The notes below the pieces were generated by a model. It did no database searches, had not been told where the DNA came from, and saw nothing but the letters and a program-made list of their open reading frames with translations. From contig NZ_WBKM01000193.1 of NCBI RefSeq assembly GCF_015714725.1, positions 1 to 56,552 on the forward strand: a DNA stretch of 56,552 nucleotides, given 5' to 3'. Shown one piece after another: positions 56,359-56,552 of the stretch (positions within the stretch are counted from its first letter, which is position 1; each line of letters begins with the position of its first letter). The translations under genes and the position numbers were made by a program. Origin of the DNA: Nostoc sp. WHI (GTDB taxonomy: Bacteria; Cyanobacteriota; Cyanobacteriia; Cyanobacteriales; Nostocaceae).

Positions 56359-56552
56359 GTGTACACACAAGTCGAAAAAAGCTCGATTTTCCATTGTTCT
56401 CTCGTTCCCATGCTCTGCATGGGAATGTCTAATTAGGGGCTGCTGCCTCCAGTTAGACATTGAGCCAGAGACTCAATGAATGCATTCCCAGGCGGCAGCC
56501 CAGGAACGAGGAAAGCCTTATCAAGTTAGGTTTTTAGGACTTGTGTGTACAC
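56359..56552. mobile_element. MITE-like element with 15-bp perfect inverted ends
   Basis: GTGTACACACAAGTC at 56359-56373 and its exact reverse complement GACTTGTGTGTACAC at 56538-56552 bracket about 164 bp of non-coding DNA. There is no transposase ORF inside. The interior holds the second hairpin array. The window ends at the right inverted repeat, so target-site duplication cannot be examined and the arm may be longer than 15 bp. 56251-56358 holds no gene that I can support. Confidence 0.6.
56401..56510. repeat. Second hairpin array bounded by CTCGTT/AACGAG
   Basis: The architecture matches 3941-4045: outer CTCGTT and AACGAG, TTCCCATGC-TCT-GCATGGGAA (56405-56425), a TGTCTAA/TTAGACA stem, a CATTGAG/CTCAATG stem and a final imperfect TTCCCAGGC/GCCCAGGAA stem. 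It is nested inside the inverted-repeat element. Confidence 0.8.

Noticed and set aside
1..56552. CRISPR array or tRNA/rRNA genes
   Set aside because: No regularly spaced repeats with unique spacers and no tRNA- or rRNA-like sequence was seen; the only regular array is spacer-free.

Overview
The window looks like chromosomal DNA of a filamentous, probably Nostoc-type cyanobacterium. The palindrome GCGATCGC (HIP1) is frequent in coding and intergenic DNA, the intergenic DNA is AT-rich, and several short repeats of the kind common in Nostocales are present. About 50 kb of the 56.5 kb is a hybrid polyketide/non-ribosomal peptide cluster whose domain layout, gene order and adenylation codes match microcystin synthetase (mcy). 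The species call and the comparisons with named strains are from memory; no search was run.

Layout. 1-581: a 42-bp tandem repeat array and degenerate intergenic DNA. 582-3831: three rightward genes outside the cluster (UV damage endonuclease, Hsp70-family ATPase, DUF1993-like protein). 3941-4045: an array of short-loop hairpins. 4138-37092: five leftward genes, transcribed in the order mcyG, mcyD, mcyE, mcyF, mcyH. 37093-37919: an 827-bp divergent promoter region. 37920-56250: four rightward genes, mcyA, mcyB, mcyC and an O-acetyltransferase I call mcyL. 56340-56552: repeat DNA, including a second hairpin array inside a 15-bp inverted repeat that ends at the window edge.

How the genes work together. 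McyG activates a phenylpropanoid-type starter and performs the first polyketide extension. McyD adds two more extensions. McyE performs the last extension, installs the beta-amino group of the Adda-type residue and adds Glu (pocket code DPRHSGVVG). McyA adds a residue with a perfect Thr code (DFWNIGMVH) and then D-Ala (DLFNNALTY plus an epimerase). McyB adds a variable residue and an Asp/methyl-Asp-type residue (DARHVAIFV). McyC adds the last residue and cyclises. McyF supplies a D-acidic amino acid and McyH probably exports the product. There is no mcyJ O-methyltransferase, no mcyI and no N-methyltransferase domain in McyA. With the acetyltransferase present, the simplest prediction is an O-acetyl-O-demethyl-Adda, dehydrobutyrine (Dhb) microcystin.

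Most unusual points. The first module of McyD has a wrecked acyltransferase: nucleophile Ser replaced by Gly, and about 80-90 residues including the catalytic His motif missing. Its ketoreductase has lost the catalytic Tyr (Ala instead). mcyD alone carries four in-frame, translated intergenic-type repeats, and a fifth lies at its 5' end. One of them sits at the front edge of the wrecked acyltransferase. The adenylation domains of McyB module 1 and McyC are near-copies whose differences include most of the variable pocket positions.
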